Source: Mytilus galloprovincialis (taxonomy: Eukaryota; Mollusca; Bivalvia; Mytilida; Mytilidae). Taken from it: DNA of 64,000 nt. Under the pieces are notes generated by a model. The model searched no databases. It was given only the letters and a program-made list of their open reading frames with translations, and had not been told where the DNA came from. Of the stretch, positions 58,691 through 64,000 are shown piece after piece. The stretch lies in contig NC_134841.1 in the NCBI RefSeq assembly GCF_965363235.1, positions 58,735,078 through 58,799,077 on the forward strand, written 5' to 3'. Each line of letters starts with the position of its first letter. Within the stretch, counting starts at the first letter, position 1. The position numbers were made by a program, and so were the translations under genes.

Positions 58691-60118
58691 ACGGTGGCAG
58701 AATGAGCCCATGAAGAAATTAATATGTTGTCTCTTAAGATAATATGTCGTTCCCTCAAAATGCTATGTCGTTCCCACGAGATAGTTATCTCGTTCCATCA
58801 AGATGCTATGTCGTTTCAACAAGATAGTTATCTCGTTCCCTCAAGATGCTATGTCGTTCCCACAGGCACAAGATGCTATGTCGTTTCAACAAGATAGATA
58901 TCTCGTTCCCTCAAACTGTTCTGTTGTTCTCTCAAGATAGTTATCTCGTTCCCTTAAGATGCTATGTCGTTCCCACAAGATGCTATAATGTCGTTTCAAC
59001 AAGATAGATATCTCGTTCCCTCAAAATGTTCTGTTGTTCTCTCAAGATTATTATCTCGTTCCCTAAAGATGCTATGTCGTTTCAACAAGATAGATATCTC
59101 GTTCCCTCAAAATGTTCTGTTGTTCTCTCAAGAAAGTTATCTCGTTCCCTCAAGATACTATGTTCGTAAATTTTACAGACGCCATCACGAGTTGGTTGAC
59201 CGTTATGGAATAACCGTTTCACAAATGATATCGGATATGTTCCTTACGTCGTAACTACAATTCCCTTTCATGAATGTGTCCTACCGAATTAGACTATTTT
59301 AATACCGGATTAAAATTTTGTAATGATCACATAAGCAACACGACGGGTGCCACATGTGGAGCAGGATCTGCTTACCCTTCAGGAGCACCTGAGATCACCC
59401 CTAGTTTTTGTTGGGGTTCGTGTTGTTTATTTTTTAGTTTTCTATGTTGTGTCATGTTTACTATTGTTTTTCTGTTTGTCTTTTTCATTTTTAGCCATGG
59501 CGTTGTCAGTTTGTTTTAGATTTATGAGTTTGACTGTCCCTTTGGTATCTTTCGTCCCTCTTTTCCCTCAAGATACTATGTTGTTACCTCAAGATATTAT
59601 GTCGATCCCTAAAGACATTATTTCGTTCCCACAGCATAGCAATAAAGTTTGAATAATATATCAATACAATTATATAACTATGTTTAGAGAACAACATAGT
59701 ATCTTGTGGGAACGAAATAACTATCTTGATGAAACATCATAACATATTGAGGGAACAACATGATAGTATCTTGTGGGAACGAGATTACTATCTTGATGAA
59801 ACAACATAACATCTTGAGTGAACGACATAGTATCTAGAGGGAACGATATTACAATCTCGTGGAAACGACATAGCATATTGAGGGAACGACATAGTATCTT
59901 TTGGGAACGACATAGTATCTTTTGGGAACGAGATAACTATCTTGTGTGAACGAGATAACTATCTTGTGTGAACGAGATAACTATTTTGTATGAACGAGAC
60001 AACTATCTTGTGTGAACGACGTTGCATCTTGAGGGAACGACAAAGCATCTTGAGTGAACGACAGAGTATCTTGAGGGAACACATTTTTTTTGTATTTCAT
60101 GGCCGCATTCTGCCACCG
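58691..60118. mobile_element. Fold-back element with inverted minisatellite arms
   Basis: ACGGTGGCAGAATGAGCCCATGAA (58691-58714) is inverted at 60095-60118 (TTCATGGCCGCATTCTGCCACCGT). Inside lie arrays of 21-23 bp: on the left, units such as AAGATAGTTATCTCGTTCCC and AAGATGCTATGTCGTTCC (58735-59160); on the right, their reverse complement such as GGGAACGAGATAACTATCTT (59675-60085). The two arms face each other, as in Drosophila FB-type fold-back elements. There is no transposase. A 5'-truncated retroelement piece sits in the left arm. Confidence 0.8.
59160..59573 (+). mobile_element. 5'-truncated retroelement end nested in the fold-back element
   Basis: It begins within the FYRRHHELVDRYGITVSQMI coding tail, followed by the UTR (CATTTTTAGCCATGGCGTTG, GAGTTTGACTGTCCCTTTGG). 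It ends at TCTTTCGTCCCTCTTTT. The words CCCTCAAGATACTATGTT lie on both sides, consistent with an 18-bp target duplication, although the array is itself repetitive. Same family as 16735-17378. The piece is a fossil. Confidence 0.65.
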
Positions 60119-60129
60119 TTTTTAATCTC

Positions 60130-62010
60130 AAAAGTTTGCCCATTACTCCCTATAGTTTTAAATCCGATATAATACCTAAAATAATAACCGAACAGAAGAT
60201 GAAACGCACTGCCATAGCTACTATCTAGTAAGCATTAATAAAAGAGCTTAAATAATTATCCTTTTTAAACTAATAATGATTGGTCTGAAATTGTTTAAAT
60301 ATTTCATGAAAGAAATCAAACTTTCAATATTGAGTAATTTCTGAAATTGTATAATTCATTTTTTAAAGGAAGATATGTTTTCTATTTAAAAAAAAACCAT
60401 GAAAGTCTCCTAGAGTGTCACGTTTTTTATTGGATACACTACCGTTGAGTGACAATGAATAGGCTCTGGATTTGAAATTTCAACGGAAAACATCAAAAAG
60501 GAAGCGTTACAATGCGTACGTTTCTAATGGAAACAATTTTTTTTCGACGGTCAGTTAGATTTTTGTTTGGTATAAACGGAAATGATCAATCTAACGGATG
60601 TTTATGAAATGTGCGAAGTTGATATACCCATTAGAACAAAAAATATAAACAAAAAGATGCAATTAAATGTTATACAGTAACTCTGGTGATAGAGAGAATT
60701 TAATATTCTTCAGAAAGAAGTACAAAAATGTATAATAATTGTGCCACGTGGGACAGAAATTGATATTATGCAAATGCAAATCAAAAAGTCTGTTAACCTA
60801 CTTCGGGTTGAACCAATCTCTATGGAAAGTCTGTAAATGTTTGAAAACTGAGTTGCTATAGGAACCCTTCAAAACAATCCAACATTCATCTTCTTTTTCG
60901 TATATATGCATGTTCCAAAATCAAACCAAGTCTTATATACATGTACATGTATACACGTACTTGCATAAAGGTCGATGCAGCTCTTGTTTTATTGTATTTT
61001 AAAAAAAAACTGTCTTACAAATTGTTTAATTTGAAACTATGTTTTATGTCAATAAATCTTCCGTTTTATATAAAATTTACAGGAGTAACCGAATTTATGT
61101 TTAATCAATAAACTGTTTTAATCCGTTCAACTGTACATGTTATATATAGACTTTGAAATTATGAATTGGATGCACAATGCAATCAATCACGATGTTACTT
61201 TGTCTTTCCCCTGTGGAGCAGAATATAGAATCCCGGCCGGGGAAGAACAAAAATTTGCTTCTACAAATTTACAGATCTAACATTGTTTGGTTGTTAATCA
61301 TACGAATGATATATACAGAATATGTTTACAGCCTTGTATCACAATCACTGGTGATCCGATGGATCAAATCTGTCATAGAGTTGTCACTGGTTCCGACGTA
61401 CTTATGTAATTTACGGCTTATTCTTTTTAGAACTATTTTTTATGACTTTGTATAAAGACTATTTCTTATAATACGGATAAAAACGTTTTGATGATGAACA
61501 TAATTAATATTTGTAAAATACGTTTTCATACAGCATTCTAATTGGTTAAACTCTGGTTTTTCATCTTCTTCTGGTCGCTAAACCGAAACCACGGCGTTGA
61601 AATTTGGTTGACGCCGACCATTTGCCAAATGCCAAATCAAGCACTCTGGCATTATGACGTAATGCTTATTACGTGACTCTGTACTTTAAAAGATCCCGTC
61701 AGTATGTTATTGTTCTATTATATGTCATTATGTTATTCTATTATAAATTTGAAAATAATTTGAACGACAAACGACAAAATTATCTACTCGCTTAAGGATT
61801 TAACCATATGTGGATTCTTAAAAATTCTAAAGAACTTCTGGACAATTTTAAATCTCAGTCTATTTCTGAAATTAATTCTAACAAAACTTTTGATTTTTTA
61901 ACCCTGTATACCACCATTCGCAATGTGAAATTATAATTGTTTTGAATAAACATTGAATGACAAAATGTCTTCCTATGTGACGTTTACGTCAGACACGTGA
62001 ATCAATGATG
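60130..62010. other. Intergenic stretch with no gene seen
   Basis: AT-rich. A 92-codon open stretch at 61177-61455 has no recognisable domain and reads like repeat sequence (CCTGTGGAGCAGAATATAGA, CACTGGTGATCCGATGGATC). No splice-supported exon was found on either strand. Confidence 0.35.
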
Positions 62011-62014
62011 TTTT

Positions 62015-62368
62015 TTAAATATTATAGATGCTTTTGTGCTTTCTTTGTTTTGAGCCTGTTAGAGATTGTAACTCAGTGATGACTGCTGTACCCATATTTT
62101 GACTTTTATTTATTATGTCTGTTTTGTTCATGCATCGTTGTAAGTATATCTGAATTTGATGTGACTGTGATATAAGTGAGAGGTTTAGCGCTATAAAACA
62201 AGGTTCAATCCACAATTTTCTACATTTGAAAATGCCTGTACCAAGTCAGGAATATGACAGTTGTTGTAAATTCGTTTGATGTGTTTGTCATTTGATTTTT
62301 CCATTTGATTAGGGACTTTACGATTTAATTTTCCTCGAAGTTTAGTATTTTTGTGATTTTACTTATTT
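62015..62368 (-). repeat. Dispersed repeat family R1, inverted copy
   Basis: The reverse complement reads AGTAAAATCACAAAAATACT, CCTGACTTGGTACAGGCATT, TGGATTGAACCTTGTTTTAT and GCGCTAAACCTCTCACTTAT, in the same order as the reference at 12745. It extends further at its 3' side than the others (to CAAAACAAAGAAAGCACAAA). Confidence 0.7.
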
Positions 62369-62449
62369 TTAAGTTACGTTAGAATTTCGTTGGCCTTTGA
62401 CAGATGTTATCTTCTCTTATCCCTAAGGGAGCTACCATTTGATATCTAG

Positions 62450-62672
62450 GGGGGGGGGGGGGGGGGGCTAGGATGAAATTTGAAAAGGCAGGACAGGATT
62501 TTGAGTAAGAAAAAAAAGGCAGCATGAGTAACTTGGCAAAAAAAAAAGGCAGGATGACAATTGTTGTAAAAAAGTCAGGATAAGCTAAGAAAAAAAAGGC
62601 AGGACCGAATAGACTGAAAAATAAAAAGGCAGGACAGAGATTACAACTAAAAAAAAAGGCAGGACACAATTT
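62450..62672. repeat. Irregular tandem repeat of AAAAAAAAGGCAGGAC with a poly-G start
   Basis: After an 18-base G run (62451 on), the word AAAAAGGCAGGA(C/T) recurs about seven times at uneven 25-35 base steps. It is non-coding. Confidence 0.75.
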
Positions 62673-63699
62673 TTCATCCTACCAGCAGCAAGAGGGTTAA
62701 CTTCTTTATTGAGGTTCAGATGCCGTTGCCGATGTTAACTAGAATGATTCTAGTGGCCAATCTGTCTTTAAGGGTCGTGCATCGTTGTTATAAGTCATAA
62801 AATGATTAGTTAGGAATTTAAAGCATGAAAGCCTTAAAAGTGTATATAATGGGTTTTTCCCGTTTGCTATTTGTAGTAATTATTTATAGATGGGAACTAG
62901 TATAACTAGTTCGGATACTGGTTCTGTAACAGTATGTATTATTTATAAATTTGATGTAAGGTGCATAAGCTTAAGGCACGAGGAAAGTTTTGGCGGTTTT
63001 TACGGGTGGGGTTTAATGGTACAAATGTACTATATAAAGTTTGACATTTAAACGTATTAGTATTGAAGGTGCTCGCAGTTACTTCGAACTGAAGTTGGTC
63101 ACATAGGTATATATGCAGTTGCTGCTATGTTTATTGTACGTACAGGCGTTGGAGGTATTAGCCGAGGAAAAAAGAAACGATGCGAAAGAGGAACAATGTT
63201 TAATATAGTTTCATGTATTTATATATTGTTTCAATCGAAGAAATATGTACAATAAAGTAAAATAAAATATTGTATCGCAAGAGAAAATAAGATGTTACTG
63301 CGAGCAACTAATCCTATATCTGTGTTTGTCTTGTTTATAGCCTATTAAATTTAGAGATTAAATACTCTAAATTCGGACGAGCAGGGCGAGGGACAATTTA
63401 ACTCATTAGTTTAAGTGCCGAAAACTGATCAGATCTTCTGTCATTGACATGAAATATGATCTTGTTCTATAAAAACAAAATAGAAAAACATTTCATACTT
63501 TATTCACATAATTATTTATTAATATATACATTCATGATTGAAACAAAATAGAACAAAATACAATATTGAATACTACTGTTACAGATTGAGAACAAATCTA
63601 CGTTAGTTGATAAGTAATCTGATTCTATCTTTGATGTTATTTTAGATATTTCATCTATGGTAAATGGGTTGTTTTACATGCCACCTCTACACTATATAT

Positions 63700-63930
63700 A
63701 TATATATGCTTGTCACTCATATTTTTTGTCCATTCTATTTGTGTTTCAGCTCTTTTTGTCTTTGCTTGCTGCTTCGAGCAGATTGAGGAAGTTGCTTATC
63801 ACAGGACATTTAGAATTGAAGACAAATCCGTATAACAACTGTTTTACTTGAGATGGCCTAACTGGTTTACGAGTGCACATCTTCTATTGACAGAGTGCAT
63901 CTCAGAACCAGAATGTCATTGTTTAAGGAT
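63700..63930 (-). other. 3' flank of a second gene C copy
   Basis: It shares AGGAAGTTGCTTATCACAGG, GAATTGAAGACAAATCCGTA and CATCTTCTATTGACAGAG with 50600-50720. It precedes the partial coding end at 63987. Confidence 0.7.
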
Positions 63931-63986
63931 CTAGTTAAATTACCTAAATTTGTCAGGCTAAAATGCTGTAACAGGTATTTTTATAA

Positions 63987-64000
63987 TCATGAACGTTTCC
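63987..64000 (-). CDS. Last codons of a gene C paralogue, cut by the window edge
   Basis: The final 14 bases encode (R)KRS and TGA, identical to the last codons of gene C at 50791-50804. The 3' flank is also homologous over more than 200 bases. By homology, the rest of the second copy lies beyond the right edge on the minus strand. Only the identity of the end can be stated. Confidence 0.65.

Noticed and set aside
58735-60085. CRISPR-like regular repeats
   Set aside because: Units are contiguous without unique spacers, and the setting is an animal genome; they are minisatellite arms of a fold-back element.
61177-61455. A 92-codon plus-strand open stretch as a gene
   Set aside because: No start context, domain or splice partner; the wording resembles dispersed repeat sequence.

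Overview
The window looks like nuclear DNA of a marine bivalve, most likely a mussel of the genus Mytilus. It is AT-rich, its genes are split by introns with GT/AG borders, and it is packed with dispersed repeats that I associate with Mytilus genomes. There is no bacterial gene organisation. Every gene I can assemble with confidence lies on the minus strand. Genes are built by joining open segments between splice sites whose phases agree; no transcript evidence was available.

Layout. (1) 4.1-16.5 kb: two tandem four-exon genes for small secreted C-type lectins, about 8 kb apart. The copy at 12.1-16.4 kb is intact (148 residues, QPD motif). The copy at 4.1-8.5 kb is a pseudogene. (2) 21.3-36.5 kb: a minus-strand gene of at least 12 exons with a very basic, Glu/Lys-rich product that I do not recognise. 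One 804-base exon encodes a tandem 9- and 11-residue repeat and appears to be an expanded duplicate of the neighbouring 75-base exon. (3) 45.5 kb: a possible first exon of a plus-strand gene downstream of CRE-like sites. (4) 47.5 and 58.4 kb: two last exons of a second, EPN-type C-type lectin family. (5) 50.8-55.6 kb: a complete four-exon gene for an unrecognised 638-residue protein. The last bases of the window (63.99-64.0 kb) repeat the 3' end of this gene, so a second copy starts at the right edge. The lectin exon plus this gene seem to form a tandem segmental duplication.

The rest is mostly mobile DNA: a hammerhead-ribozyme-like repeat that includes one dimeric copy with a 291-base period; a fold-back element with minisatellite arms and a nested retroelement piece; twin 0.67-kb TIR elements; a 1.9-kb element with TIRs of about 165 bp and a nested MITE; a TTAA-flanked element splitting an older repeat; a tRNA-derived SINE; a V-domain-like SINE end; degraded LINE pieces; and at least two abundant dispersed repeat families. 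C-type lectins are plausible immune or food-recognition proteins. The roles of the two unrecognised genes cannot be stated from sequence alone.
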